Below, in pieces: positions 43,743 to 52,814 of a stretch of DNA of 64,000 nt (positions are counted from its first letter, which is position 1; every line of letters begins with the position of its first letter). The position numbers were made by a program, and so were the translations under genes. The stretch spans positions 124,001 through 188,000 of the forward strand of contig CAKTXZ010000001.1 of NCBI GenBank assembly GCA_934632155.1, in the 5' to 3' direction. Source of the DNA: an uncultured Clostridia bacterium. Lineage in GTDB: Bacteria > Bacillota > Clostridia > Christensenellales > Aristaeellaceae. The notes under the pieces are model-generated. The model had not been told where the DNA came from. It saw nothing but the letters and a program-made list of their open reading frames with translations, and made no database searches.

Positions 43743-44653
43743 TGAAACAGACCGCCCGCAAAAAAACGGGAAGAGGAACAGCGGCCGCATACCTGGTTTC
43801 CGCGCCGTCGCTGGCGCTGATCTTCCTGATCGTGGTATTCCCGATCCTCTACACCGGCTATATCTCGCTGACCAACATGAACACCTACCACTGGTTCCAT
43901 TTTGATATCGTCGGCCTGCGCAATTACAGGCGGGCGCTGCTGGTTTTCGATTCCGGCTTCCTGTCCGCGCTTTTGACCACCGTGCTCTGGACGGCGGTCA
44001 ACATGGCGCTTCAGCTGACGCTCGCCTTCCTGATCGCCAATCTGCTCAACGTCCGCCGTCTGCCGCTGCGGAACGTGTACAAGACCGTCCTGATGTTCCC
44101 CTGGGCGATGCCCGGCTACGTCAGCATCCTGCTGTGGAAGACCGGCATGTTCAACGGCGAGTTCGGCCTTCTGACGCAGTGGATGGAGCGGCTCTCCGGC
44201 CTGACGGTGCGCTGGCTGCAAGGCGACGTGAGCGCCTTTTTGTGCTGCACGGCGGTCAACCTGTGGCTGGCGCTGCCGTTTATGATCATGATCATGGACG
44301 GGGGCCTCCAATCCATCGACCGGAGCTATTACGAATCCGCCACCCTGGACGGCGCCGGGCCCGTCCGTCAGGCGGTCTCCATTACGCTGCCGTGCCTGAA
44401 GCCCATCATCGGCCCCTCCGTCCTGATTACGCTGTTCACCACCTTCAAGCAGTTCGACGTCATTTACCTGCTGACCCAGCAGGTGGGCTCCCAGACGGGC
44501 GCGCACATCCACACCATCATCACCTACGCCTACGAAAACGCCTTCATCACCAACAATTACGGCTATTCCTCCGCGATCTCCATCATGATCTTCGCGCTGC
44601 TGATCGTTTTCGCGCAGCTGACAAACCGGCGCGGAAAGGAGAAAAACGCATGA
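43739..44653 (+). CDS. Maltodextrin ABC transporter permease, MalF type
   Basis: A 304-residue permease with six spans starting SAPSLALIFLIVVFPILYTGYISL. The EAA loop is IDRSYYESATLDGAGPVRQAVSITLPCLKP. The motif FKQFDVIYLLTQQVGSQTGAHIHTIITYAYENAF matches MalF/MdxF-type permeases rather than Lpl- or Ugp-type. The start overlaps the preceding stop (ATGA), and the next gene starts in the same way, so SBP-MalF-MalG are tightly coupled. Confidence 0.93.
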   Translation: MMKQTARKKTGRGTAAAYLVSAPSLALIFLIVVFPILYTGYISLTNMNTYHWFHFDIVGLRNYRRALLVFDSGFLSALLTTVLWTAVNMALQLTLAFLIANLLNVRRLPLRNVYKTVLMFPWAMPGYVSILLWKTGMFNGEFGLLTQWMERLSGLTVRWLQGDVSAFLCCTAVNLWLALPFMIMIMDGGLQSIDRSYYESATLDGAGPVRQAVSITLPCLKPIIGPSVLITLFTTFKQFDVIYLLTQQVGSQTGAHIHTIITYAYENAFITNNYGYSSAISIMIFALLIVFAQLTNRRGKEKNA

Positions 44654-45495
44654 AGAGAAAAACCGTCAGACGGATTGCCGCCGGTACGGCCCTCAATCTG
44701 TTCTTCATCGCCTGCTGCTTTCTGGCGCTGCTGCCCATCCTGTACGCCCTGTCCGTGTCTCTGGACGCAAGGGGCAGACTGCTTTCCTCCAGCTTTTCCT
44801 TCATTCCCAAGGAGCTGACGCTGAAGCACTACGCCCGCGTGTTCTCCGAGGAGCCGGTGCCGGTCTGGTTCCTGAACACCATGCTGCTGACAGCCGCCAC
44901 CGTGGTGCTTGCCATGGGAACGGCGGTGCCCGCGGCGTATGTGTTCTCCCGCAGGCGGTTCGCGGGGCGCACCGCCGTGCTGCGCGCGCTGCTGCTGCTG
45001 TACTCCTTCCCGTCCATCCTGTCCATGTTCGCCATCTACCGGCTGATGAGCGCTCTGGGGCTGGTCAACACGCACATCGGCCTGATCGTCATCTACGCGG
45101 GCACCATGTCCGTGTTCGCCCTGCTGAACATGAAGGGCTACTTCGACGCGATCCCCGTGGAAATCGAGGAGGCCGGGCGCATCGACGGCTGCGGCGACCG
45201 GAAGATCGTCACAAAGATCGTTCTGCCGCTGGCGCGCCCCACCCTGATTGTGACCGGCGTGATGATCGTCAACTTCGTCTGGAACGAATACATCTTCTCC
45301 ATCAACTTTCTGACCGGCTCGGACAGGATGACCCTCGCCTCCGGCCTGTACTCCCTGCAGGCGACGGAGACCAGCGGCTCCTGGCCCGTGTTCGCGGCCG
45401 CATCGCTGGTGGTCAGCTTCCCGGTACTGGTGATCTTCTTCCTGTCCCAAAGGCACATGGTTTCCGGCCTGACGTCGGGCGGAGTGAAAGGATGA
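44650..45495 (+). CDS. Maltodextrin ABC transporter permease, MalG type
   Basis: A 281-residue permease beginning MKRKTVRRIAAGTALN at 44650, an ATGA overlap with the MalF-type gene; the longer open frame lies inside that gene. Spans start with LFFIACCFLALLPILYALSVSL. The EAA loop is IPVEIEEAGRIDGCGDRKIVTKIVLPLARP, and the C-terminus QRHMVSGLTSGGVKG is diagnostic of MalG. An MsmX-like ATPase must be supplied from elsewhere. Confidence 0.93.
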   Translation: MKRKTVRRIAAGTALNLFFIACCFLALLPILYALSVSLDARGRLLSSSFSFIPKELTLKHYARVFSEEPVPVWFLNTMLLTAATVVLAMGTAVPAAYVFSRRRFAGRTAVLRALLLLYSFPSILSMFAIYRLMSALGLVNTHIGLIVIYAGTMSVFALLNMKGYFDAIPVEIEEAGRIDGCGDRKIVTKIVLPLARPTLIVTGVMIVNFVWNEYIFSINFLTGSDRMTLASGLYSLQATETSGSWPVFAAASLVVSFPVLVIFFLSQRHMVSGLTSGGVKG

Positions 45496-45501
45496 CCGCG
45501 C

Positions 45502-47217
45502 ATGAAATATGAAGCCGTTCTGCATATTCCCCTGTCGCAATTTGCCTTCGGGCTGGATGAGACCCATGCGGTATTCCGCCTGCGGGCGGCGCGGGGCGAC
45601 CTGAAAAGCTGCGCGCTGATTTACGGCGACCGTGCCTGCCGCCGCACGCCGGTGGACTATTTCCACGCCGAAATGGAGAGGGTCTGTCAGGACGAGCTGT
45701 TCGACTGGTGGGAGACCGTGCTGGAAACGCCCCTCAGGCGGCTGTGCTACGCCTTCCGGCTGGCGGATCAGGCGGGAGCATGTGCACTGTATTACGGAGA
45801 TCAGTTCCACGACGCGCTGACCGACGACCGTTCGGCGTACTTCCAGCTGCCCTACAATCATCGCGCCGACCGGGCGGAGGTTCCCTCGTGGATGCGGGAC
45901 GCCGTGGTATACAACATCTTTCCGGACAGCTTTGCCACGGGGAAAAGCAGGATCTCCTGCCGCCCCACGGAGGCGGCGTGGAAGGGCGAAACCGTTCGCG
46001 GCAGGCTGGGCGGCACAATCCGCGGCGTCACGGAGAACCTGCCCTACATCAAGGAGCTGGGCTTTACCTGCCTTTATCTGAACCCCGTCTTTGTCGCCGG
46101 CGAATACCACAAGTACGACCTGATCGATTACTTCCACATCGATCCGGCCTTCGGGACAGACGAGGATTTCAGGGCGCTGGTACAGGCCGCCCACGCCATG
46201 GGCATGCGGGTCATCATCGACGGTGTGTTCAATCATTGCGGCTGGAGGTTTGAAGCCTTCCGGGACGCGGCGCAAAAGGGAAAATCCTCCGAATACTGGC
46301 CCTGGTTCTTCCGCCTGGAGGAGCCCGTCGCCGTGCCGGACAGCGAGGAGGCTTATCCCCCGTATGAATGCTTCGGCTATGAGCGCATGATGCCCAAGCT
46401 GGCCACCGATCATCCCGCCGTGCAGGACTATTGCTGCCGCGTGGGCGTTCATTGGGTGAAGGAATATGATATCGACGGCTGGCGGCTGGACGTGGCCAGC
46501 GAAGTAAACGACGGCTTCTGGCGCGCTTTCCGCCGCGCGGTCAAGGCGGTCAAGCCGGACTGCGCCCTGATCGGGGAAATCTGGGAAACCGCCTCCCACT
46601 GGCTGGACGGCAGCATGTTCGACAGCACGATGAACTACGACCTCCGCCGCCACTGCCGGCGCTTCTTCGCGCTGGGGGATATGGACGCGCAGGCCTTCGA
46701 CGGCCGCGTGACGGATATGCTCATGCGCTACCGGCGGCAGATGGCATACGCCCAATTGAACCTGCTGGACAGCCACGACGTCAGCCGATTTCTCTCTTTG
46801 TGCGAGGGGAATCTTGACAGGATGAAGCTGGCGGTGCTGTTTCAGATGACCTTTGTCGGCATGCCCTGCGTTTTCTACGGCGACGAAAAGGGTATGACCG
46901 GCGTTCTGGAGGAGGAGTACCGCCGCCCTATGCCATGGGAAAACGCGGGCGGCGCGCTCGAGGCCTTTTACCGGCAGGCGATCGCGTTCCGGCGGCGGTA
47001 CGCCGCGCTTCGCCGGGGCGGCTTCCGCACGGTTTGCGCACAGCGCGGCGGCGGATTTTATCACTACCTCCGGGAGGACGGGGCGGAAACGCTGGGCGTG
47101 ATGCTGAACGCCTCCGACGCGCCCGTCGCCGTCCGCGTCCCCGGAGAAATGCTGTGGCGGGAGCGTCTGAATCGTGGTATACTGGAATCGTATGGGTTTG
47201 TTCTCTATCGCAAATAA
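45502..47217 (+). CDS. GH13 neopullulanase/cyclomaltodextrinase-like enzyme
   Basis: A 571-residue intracellular alpha-amylase-family enzyme. Residues 1-120 form a CBM34-type N-domain (VLHIPLSQFAFGLDETHAVFRLRAARGD). The barrel carries DGVFNHCG (240-247), DIDGWRLDVA with nucleophile Asp330, LIGEIWE with acid/base Glu359, and NLLDSHDVSR with the third acid Asp426. Asn-His and the MPWEN-type ending fit the GH13_20 group (maltogenic amylase, neopullulanase, cyclomaltodextrinase). No signal peptide. It starts 6 nt after the MalG-type gene and would hydrolyse imported maltodextrins or cyclodextrins to maltose and glucose. Confidence 0.9.
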   Translation: MKYEAVLHIPLSQFAFGLDETHAVFRLRAARGDLKSCALIYGDRACRRTPVDYFHAEMERVCQDELFDWWETVLETPLRRLCYAFRLADQAGACALYYGDQFHDALTDDRSAYFQLPYNHRADRAEVPSWMRDAVVYNIFPDSFATGKSRISCRPTEAAWKGETVRGRLGGTIRGVTENLPYIKELGFTCLYLNPVFVAGEYHKYDLIDYFHIDPAFGTDEDFRALVQAAHAMGMRVIIDGVFNHCGWRFEAFRDAAQKGKSSEYWPWFFRLEEPVAVPDSEEAYPPYECFGYERMMPKLATDHPAVQDYCCRVGVHWVKEYDIDGWRLDVASEVNDGFWRAFRRAVKAVKPDCALIGEIWETASHWLDGSMFDSTMNYDLRRHCRRFFALGDMDAQAFDGRVTDMLMRYRRQMAYAQLNLLDSHDVSRFLSLCEGNLDRMKLAVLFQMTFVGMPCVFYGDEKGMTGVLEEEYRRPMPWENAGGALEAFYRQAIAFRRRYAALRRGGFRTVCAQRGGGFYHYLREDGAETLGVMLNASDAPVAVRVPGEMLWRERLNRGILESYGFVLYRK

Positions 47218-47238
47218 CAAACCGCGGGAGGAGTTTCC

Positions 47239-48267
47239 ATGCCGTCCACCATTCGTGACGTGGCGCTGAAGGCCGGCGTGTCGCCCTCCACCGTGTCCAA
47301 GGCCATGAACGGGTCGGGCGCGGTGTCGGAGGAAACGCTGCGCAGGATCCGGCAGGCCGCCCATGCCCTGGGGTATGAGCCCAACGCGCGGGCCCGCAAT
47401 TTTGCGACCCGCGCCAACTACCAGATGGCGTTCCTTGCGGATTTTCCCTTTGACGCCGCCTTTGTGAACCCGCATCTGTTCGAAATCATGCGCGGCGTGC
47501 AGCACACGCTGGACAAACGGGGCTACGCCATGGTGATGAAGCATCTGAGCGCCAGGGAGGCCGTCGCCTATGTGGAGCAGGCCTGGCGGCAGCGCGTGGC
47601 GGACGGCTTCGTCCTGCACATGTCGGTCGTGACGAAAAAGCTGGCCGCGTTCATCAGCCGCGAAAGCGTGCCGCACATCGTGATCGGAAAGCCCAACTTT
47701 GATAACCGCCTGTGCTGGATCGATACGGACAACCGCCTTTCGGGCGAGCTGGCCGCCCGGCATCTGGCGGAAATGGGGTATACGGAATTCTGCTATGTGG
47801 GCGGCCGGGCGGACGACATGATCTCCTGGCGCCGGCTGCAGGGCGTTCGGCAGGCGCTGCGGGAAATGGGGCTGGAGCTTGCGCACGAGCGCGTCCTGCA
47901 AAGCCAGTCCACGCTGGCGGACGGGGTACGCGCCATGAAAAAGCTCCTTCGCATGAAGCCAAGGCCCCAGGCGATCATCTGCGCCAACAATCCCATCGCC
48001 TTCGGGCTCATGCAGGCGCTGCAGGCAAAAGGGGTGCGCATCCCGGAGGATATGGCGCTGATCGCGTTCGATTCCCACCCCTTTTCCATGCTGACGGAGC
48101 CGCCCATGACGGTGGTGGATATCAACATGTACGAAATGGGACAGGAGGCGGGGCGGCTCGTGCTGCAAAAGCTGAAGCATTCCGCCACCCAGATCCAGAC
48201 CTATATCACGACGCCGACGCTGGTATGCAGAGGGACTACCGCCGCCGCGTCAGATCAGAAGCAATAG
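47239..48267 (+). CDS. LacI-family transcriptional regulator
   Basis: A 342-residue repressor. The N-terminal helix-turn-helix and hinge are STIRDVALKAGVSPSTVSKAMNGSGAVSEETLRRIRQAA (residues 3-41 approx.) and GYEPNARARNFATR. The rest is a periplasmic-binding-type sensor (HIVIGKPNFDNRLCWIDTDN, RPQAIICANNPIAFGLMQAL, DMALIAFDSHPF, TTPTLVCRGT). It is the last gene of the maltodextrin locus, 21 nt after the GH13 gene. The perfect GGAAACCGGTTTCC palindrome at 41358-41371 is its likely site, with maltose or maltodextrin as the probable inducer. Confidence 0.9.
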   Translation: MPSTIRDVALKAGVSPSTVSKAMNGSGAVSEETLRRIRQAAHALGYEPNARARNFATRANYQMAFLADFPFDAAFVNPHLFEIMRGVQHTLDKRGYAMVMKHLSAREAVAYVEQAWRQRVADGFVLHMSVVTKKLAAFISRESVPHIVIGKPNFDNRLCWIDTDNRLSGELAARHLAEMGYTEFCYVGGRADDMISWRRLQGVRQALREMGLELAHERVLQSQSTLADGVRAMKKLLRMKPRPQAIICANNPIAFGLMQALQAKGVRIPEDMALIAFDSHPFSMLTEPPMTVVDINMYEMGQEAGRLVLQKLKHSATQIQTYITTPTLVCRGTTAAASDQKQ

Positions 48268-48997
48268 GCTGAAAACAGAAGATCGCCGCCTTCATCTGGA
48301 GGCATATCGAGAGGCACGCAAAGAGCGGAAGCGTTTTCGGTGAAAATCAGGGCGCCCCCTATTCGGCGGCGCGCCGGGCGTCTTCCTTTCCGCTGCCTGC
48401 GGCATGTCAATTTCTCGATTGGTAAACCTTCAAAATATGCATTTGCAGCTGACGAAAAATCCATTCGCCGGTCGACTGTCTCATTTGTGCGGCGCCTTTG
48501 AAATATTGCCTAACCTTTGGGGGGCTTTGCCTTGCGCATGGCTTTTTCTTTTTCTCGAAAGGGAATCCGAAAACAGCGCCCCTTCGCTTTTGCAGACCGT
48601 GCGCGCCGTCGCGCGGCGATTCGCTCTTTCCTGCCCTCTCCCAAGCGGGCAGGGGACTCCGGCTATCCCGGCGCGGGCGCGCTTCATGAGCGGCCGGACA
48701 AAGCTGCGACGAGCCGCCGTCGGCGAAAGAGCGCGCTGCGTCAAACGGAGGAACGCCCGCCGCAGCTATGGCTGTGAACGCGCCGCAGGCCTGCGGGAAA
48801 GGCGCGCCGGCAGCGGCGCCTGCGCAAAATATGCGGATATTTCAGCCGGGCGCGCCTTGTAAACGGCGGCAAGCGATGCTATAATAAAGGTTAGGAAAAC
48901 CGCGCGGCGGCTTTTCCGGGGCGGCGAAGGCCGCGGGCGTTGCGTCAACGATCCAAAGCTGAAAAACAGCCTTGCGGCTGAAAGGATATTACGCAAG
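48268..48997. other. Long gene-free stretch before the methyltransferase gene
   Basis: About 590 bp up to the promoter at 48857 hold no supported gene: short frames on both strands lack ribosome sites and protein-like composition. No terminator was found directly after the LacI-type gene. A weak cre-like sequence CGGAAGC-GTTTTCG occurs at 48326-48339. With 40857-41357 it brackets the maltodextrin locus. Confidence 0.45.
48857..48885 (+). promoter_or_regulatory. Promoter of the methyltransferase/pseudouridine synthase pair
   Basis: TTGTAA (48857-48862), 17 bp, consensus TATAAT (48880-48885); leader of about 105 nt. Confidence 0.7.
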
Positions 48998-49855
48998 ATG
49001 TTTATTGCCAACGGATGGAAGGATTTTGAGGTGCTGGACACCGGCGACGGAGAAAAGCTGGAGCAGTGGGGGAACTATCTGCTTGCGCGGCCGGATCCGC
49101 AGGTGATTTGGCCCAAGGCCGATGAAGCGTTGTGGCGCAGGGCGCAGGCACATTATGCCCGCAGCGATCGGGGCGGCGGCGCATGGAGCTTCATGGAAAA
49201 GCTGCCGGAAAAATGGGTTGTTTCCTATAACGGGCTGCAATTTTACGTGCGGCCGACGGGCTTTAAGCACACCGGCCTGTTTCCCGAGCAGGCCGCCAAT
49301 TGGGACGCGATGGCCGGCATGCTGAAAAAGCGCCCCAGCGCGCGGGTGCTGAACCTGTTTGCCTATACGGGCGGCGCGTCGATGGCCTGCGCCGCGGCGG
49401 GCGCGCATGTGACGCATGTGGACGCGGCGAAGGGCATGGTGCTCTGGGCGAAGGAAAACCGCGCGCTTTCCGGCCTGCCGGAGAGCAGCTTCCGCTTCAT
49501 TGTGGAGGACGCGGTCGCCTTTGTCCGGCGCGAGATTCGGCGCGGCAGCGTGTATGACGGCGTGGTGATGGACCCGCCCAGCTATGGCCGCGGGCCGACG
49601 GGCGAGGTTTGGAAGCTGGAAAACGAGCTGTACGCGCTGGTGGAAACCTGCGCGCAGGTGCTTTCGCCTGATCCGCTTTTCTTCTTTATCAATAGCTATA
49701 CCACCGGCTTTCAGCCTGCCGTGCTGCAGAATATCCTGCAAAAAACGGTGGCCAATCGGCTGGGCGGCGTGATCGATTCGCAGGAGCTGTGCCTGCCCGT
49801 GCGATCGGGCGGCGTGCTGCCCTGCGGCGCGACGGGGCGCTGGATGAACAAATGA
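48998..49855 (+). CDS. Class I SAM-dependent methyltransferase, RlmI/RlmK-like
   Basis: A 285-residue methyltransferase of the rRNA methyltransferase group that includes RlmI and the RlmK half of RlmKL. The N-terminal part (FEVLDTGDGEKLEQWGNYLLARPDPQVIW) is a substrate domain without a PUA domain. The SAM loop is VLNLFAYTGGASMACAAAGA, followed by VTHVDAAKGMVLWAKEN and the catalytic motif VVMDPPSYGRG. The target base in 23S rRNA is presumed. It is followed 13 nt later by the pseudouridine synthase gene. The name rlmI is not assigned because the PUA domain is missing. Confidence 0.85.
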   Translation: MFIANGWKDFEVLDTGDGEKLEQWGNYLLARPDPQVIWPKADEALWRRAQAHYARSDRGGGAWSFMEKLPEKWVVSYNGLQFYVRPTGFKHTGLFPEQAANWDAMAGMLKKRPSARVLNLFAYTGGASMACAAAGAHVTHVDAAKGMVLWAKENRALSGLPESSFRFIVEDAVAFVRREIRRGSVYDGVVMDPPSYGRGPTGEVWKLENELYALVETCAQVLSPDPLFFFINSYTTGFQPAVLQNILQKTVANRLGGVIDSQELCLPVRSGGVLPCGATGRWMNK

Positions 49856-49868
49856 CGGAGGAATGACC

Positions 49869-50597
49869 ATGGAAAAGCCCACCATTTTGTATGAAGACAA
49901 TCATGTGATCGTGGCCGTGAAGCCGCCGAACCTGCTCACGCAGGGCGACAGCACGGGGGACGAGAGCCTGCTGGAGCAGGTGAAGGCCTATGTGAAGGAA
50001 AGCTGCCAGAAGCCGGGGGAAGCGTATATCGGGCTGGTGCATCGGATGGACAGGCCGGTGGGCGGCCTGCTGGTGTTTGCGCGGACGAGCAAGGCGGCCT
50101 CCCGTCTGTCCGAGCAGGTGCGCGTGCATGAGCTGAACCGCCAGTATGTCTGCATCGTGGAGGGCGAGGCGCCGGATCAGTTTACCTATGTCGATTATTT
50201 GGCCAAGGACGAGGCGCACAACCGCGTGACAGTGCTGCCGCCTTACCTGAAAATGCAGGGTAAGGAGGCCGTTTTGCATGGCCGTACGGTTGCCCGCCGC
50301 GATGGACTGTCCCTTGTCGCCATTCAACTGGAGACCGGGCGCGCGCATCAGATTCGCGTGCAGATGCAGCATCACGGCTATCCGCTCTGGGGCGAAAACC
50401 GCTACGGCAACGGCCGCCGCGGGCAGCAGATTGCGCTCTGGGGCTTCCGGCTGTCCTTTGCGCACCCGATCACCAAGGAACAGATGCTCTTTATCGCGCC
50501 CACGCCGGAGGAAAAGCCGTGGCTTTGGTTTGAACGCGAGCTGCGCGGGCTGGAATCCATCTGGCCGCAGATTAAGCCCGTCGTGGCCGATATGTAA
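49869..50597 (+). CDS. RluA-family pseudouridine synthase
   Basis: A 242-residue RNA pseudouridine synthase. The start at 49869 is used because GGAGG lies 7 nt upstream; the ATG at 49863 is too close to it. The catalytic motif is GLVHRMDRPVGGLLVFART, with the catalytic Asp after HRM. Later blocks are RQYVCIVEG, LVAIQLETGRAHQIRVQMQHHGYPLWGENRYG and LWGFRLSFAHPITKEQM. No S4 domain, so it is a short RluA/YlyB-like form. The target (tRNA or rRNA uridine) is not known. Confidence 0.9.
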   Translation: MEKPTILYEDNHVIVAVKPPNLLTQGDSTGDESLLEQVKAYVKESCQKPGEAYIGLVHRMDRPVGGLLVFARTSKAASRLSEQVRVHELNRQYVCIVEGEAPDQFTYVDYLAKDEAHNRVTVLPPYLKMQGKEAVLHGRTVARRDGLSLVAIQLETGRAHQIRVQMQHHGYPLWGENRYGNGRRGQQIALWGFRLSFAHPITKEQMLFIAPTPEEKPWLWFERELRGLESIWPQIKPVVADM

Positions 50598-50776
50598 ATA
50601 CGCGTCTCAAGCCTGAACGCCTCCGCTCGGCGCCTTTTTCGATTCGGCGAAGCCCAGCCTTGCACAACCGGCCGAAATGGAAAACGCGTTGTGCATCCCG
50701 CCGCATTTTCGCTTGAGAATCATATGAAAGCGGCGCGCCCGCGACGGCGCGTCATGAAAGCAAAGCGAGGAAGAAC

Positions 50777-51904
50777 ATGCAAAATCCCGTCACGTTCGAA
50801 TTGATTAAAACCTGCAAGCAATCCGGCGCGCGGCTGGGCGTGGTGCATACCCCGCACGGCGATATCCCCACGCCCATTTATATGCCCGTGGGCACGCAGG
50901 CGACGGTCAAGGCCATGACGCCGCGCGAGATGGAGGAAATCGGCGCGAAGATCATGCTTTCCAACACTTACCACCTGCACCTGCGCCCGGGCGAGGAAAT
51001 TGTGCGCGAGGCGGGCGGATTGCATCGGTTCATGGATTGGCGCCATCCCATCCTGACGGACAGCGGCGGCTTTCAGGTGTTCTCGCTGGCCGGGCTGCGT
51101 AAACTTACGGAGGAGGGCGCTGCCTTCCGCAGCCATCTGGATGGCAGCCGGCGCTTTATCAGCCCGGAGGTATCCATGGATATTCAGCAGGCGCTGGGCG
51201 CGGATATCGCCATGGCGTTTGACGTTTGCTCGCCCTATCCCTGCGATCATCAGACGGCCAAGGAGGCCATGCACCGTACGCACCGCTGGGCGGAGCGCTG
51301 CAAAAAGCATCATACGCGGGAGGATCAGGCGCTCTTTGGCATTGTGCAGGGCGCGTTTTATGAGGATCTGCGCATTGAAAGCGCCAAAACGCTGGCGGAT
51401 ATGGATTTTCCCGGCTACGGTATCGGCGGCCTTTCGGTGGGCGAACCCAAGCCGGTCATGTACGACATGCTGGAAAAGATCGAGCCTTATATGCCCAAGA
51501 ATAAGCCGCGCTATCTGATGGGCGTGGGCACGCCGGACTGTTTTCTGGAGGGCGTGCTGCGCGGCGTGGATATGTTCGACTGTGTGCTGGCCACGCGCAT
51601 CGCGCGCAACGGCACGGTCTTTACCCGCAACGGCCGGCTGGTGATTCGCAACGCAACCTATGCGCATGATTTTTCGCCGTTGGAGGAGGACTGCGACTGC
51701 TACGCCTGCCGGCATTTCAGCCGCGCTTATATTCGCCATTTGGTGAAGGCGGAGGAAATTACCGGCGCGCGGCTGGCTTCCATTCATAACCTGCGCTTCC
51801 TGATTCGCATGATGGAGGAAATTCGTCAGGCGATCATGGAGGATCGCTTCCTCGATTACCGTCGGGAGTTTTACGCGCGCTACGATATGTCGCGCAATTT
51901 CTGA
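50777..51904 (+). CDS. tgt: Queuine/preQ1 tRNA-guanine transglycosylase
   Basis: A 375-residue enzyme that swaps guanine 34 of GUN tRNAs for preQ1, a step in queuosine synthesis. Motifs: MLSNTYHLHLRPGEE, ILTDSGGFQVFSL (base-binding; catalytic Asp), FGIVQGAFYEDLR, GYGIGGLSVGEPK, the nucleophile Asp region GVDMFDCVLATRIARNG, and the zinc site CDCYACRHFSRAYIRHL with its later His in ASIHNLRFL. GCGAGGAAGAAC precedes the ATG. Length and motifs are complete. No other queuosine gene is adjacent. Confidence 0.96.
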   Translation: MQNPVTFELIKTCKQSGARLGVVHTPHGDIPTPIYMPVGTQATVKAMTPREMEEIGAKIMLSNTYHLHLRPGEEIVREAGGLHRFMDWRHPILTDSGGFQVFSLAGLRKLTEEGAAFRSHLDGSRRFISPEVSMDIQQALGADIAMAFDVCSPYPCDHQTAKEAMHRTHRWAERCKKHHTREDQALFGIVQGAFYEDLRIESAKTLADMDFPGYGIGGLSVGEPKPVMYDMLEKIEPYMPKNKPRYLMGVGTPDCFLEGVLRGVDMFDCVLATRIARNGTVFTRNGRLVIRNATYAHDFSPLEEDCDCYACRHFSRAYIRHLVKAEEITGARLASIHNLRFLIRMMEEIRQAIMEDRFLDYRREFYARYDMSRNF

Positions 51905-51962
51905 TAAACGGCCGGCGTAAGGGCTGGCTTTCAAATGCGGTTTCAGAAAAACGCATATCCCA

Positions 51963-52004
51963 AAAGCCCGTGTCCGCAGGTGCTGAAGCGGATACGGGCT
52001 TTGC
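51963..52004. terminator. Bidirectional terminator after tgt
   Basis: A 15-bp stem (51963-51977 with 51988-52002, one G-T pair), arms beginning AAAGCCCGT and ending ACGGGCTTT. The A-rich left flank allows use by the convergent membrane-protein gene. Confidence 0.8.
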
Positions 52005-52045
52005 TTATTGGGCGCGTGGAAACGAAAAAGCAGGATGCGGACGGA

Positions 52046-52726
52046 CTATGCCTGAAAATAGCGGTGCAGGGGCAGCGCGTCCACAAAAAGAAAGCGTTTA
52101 TCCAGCCAGCGGGAGCAGCAGCCGATGAGCGGGCCGTTGACCAGCGCGCTGATAACCGTGCCTGCGCCGATGCCCTGAATCCGGCCAAAGAAGAGCAGGG
52201 AAAGCGCTAGCGCCAGCGCGCAGCAGCCCAGATCAAAGCATAGCTTGAAGCGGTTGATATCCAGATGGAAATGGGCGGAAAGCTCCTTGACCACCAATTC
52301 GTATGCGCCGGGCGCGATATAGGAATGGAAAAAGAGGGAAACGCCCACGGCGCATAGCGCAATGCCCAGCGCAAAAAACAGCGCGCGCATATACAGCGTA
52401 TCCATCGGCACAAGCCGAAGCAGCGCCATCAGGCCGTCCAGCGTCTTGCCGCTCAGCAGCGCCGTAATAAAGGAAAAAAGATAGTATAGCCGGATTTTGC
52501 GAATCAGCAGCGCCATGGTTGCGATCAGCAGCGCCTGAAACAGGTAATCCGTGGTGCCGAAGGTGAAAAAGGACGAAAACTGCGACAGCTTCAGATGCAG
52601 CAGGTACGACGGCGCGCTGACCATCGATATGCCAAGATTGGCGCGCTCCACGCATGCGACGCTTGCCGCCAATAAAATCAGGCCGATCACGTAGGCCAGC
52701 TCGGTTGAGAATTTCCGCTTTTGCAT
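52046..52726 (-). CDS. YczE/YitT-like integral membrane protein
   Basis: A 226-residue protein with about five to six hydrophobic spans (LAYVIGLILLAASVACVERANLGISM, FQALLIATMALLIRKIRLYYLFSF, LFFALGIALCAVGVSLFFHSYI, LCFDLGCCALALALSLLFF). The pattern ANLGISMVSAPSYLL near the N-terminus and APGAYELVV in the middle resemble the YczE/YitT/DUF6198 family of uncharacterised membrane proteins. GGAGAGG precedes the ATG, and a consensus promoter lies just upstream. The function is unknown. Confidence 0.72.
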   Translation of the reverse strand: MQKRKFSTELAYVIGLILLAASVACVERANLGISMVSAPSYLLHLKLSQFSSFFTFGTTDYLFQALLIATMALLIRKIRLYYLFSFITALLSGKTLDGLMALLRLVPMDTLYMRALFFALGIALCAVGVSLFFHSYIAPGAYELVVKELSAHFHLDINRFKLCFDLGCCALALALSLLFFGRIQGIGAGTVISALVNGPLIGCCSRWLDKRFLFVDALPLHRYFQA

Positions 52727-52758
52727 GCTTGCCTCTCCTTTGATGAAGTCGGAACTGC

Positions 52759-52787
52759 ATTATACGGCAGGCCGTGAGCCGTGTCAA
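52759..52787 (-). promoter_or_regulatory. Promoter of the YczE-like gene
   Basis: On the minus strand full-consensus TTGACA (52787-52782), 17 bp, TATAAT (52764-52759). Confidence 0.88.
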
Positions 52788-52814
52788 GGAAAATGAAAAC
52801 GCGTCAGGGCGACA

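Noticed and set aside
44563..48180. A 1205-codon open frame on the minus strand across the maltodextrin locus
   Set aside because: It is antisense to MalG, GH13 and LacI genes with intact family motifs. Its His/Arg/Gln/Ala-rich composition is typical of the reverse frame of GC-rich genes, and it has no ribosome site.
48404..48862. A 152-codon plus-strand frame in the gap before the methyltransferase gene
   Set aside because: Arg/Ser/Cys-rich sequence without a ribosome site, overlapping the promoter of the next gene.
40790..48997. Attachment-site duplication of the ssrA 3' end
   Set aside because: I looked for a repeat of the T-arm/acceptor sequence at the far end of the maltodextrin locus and found none, and no integrase gene is present.
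50598..50776. Possible preQ1 riboswitch before tgt
   Set aside because: An inverted repeat TGCACAA/TTGTGCA is present, but none of the conserved preQ1 aptamer sequence could be recognised.
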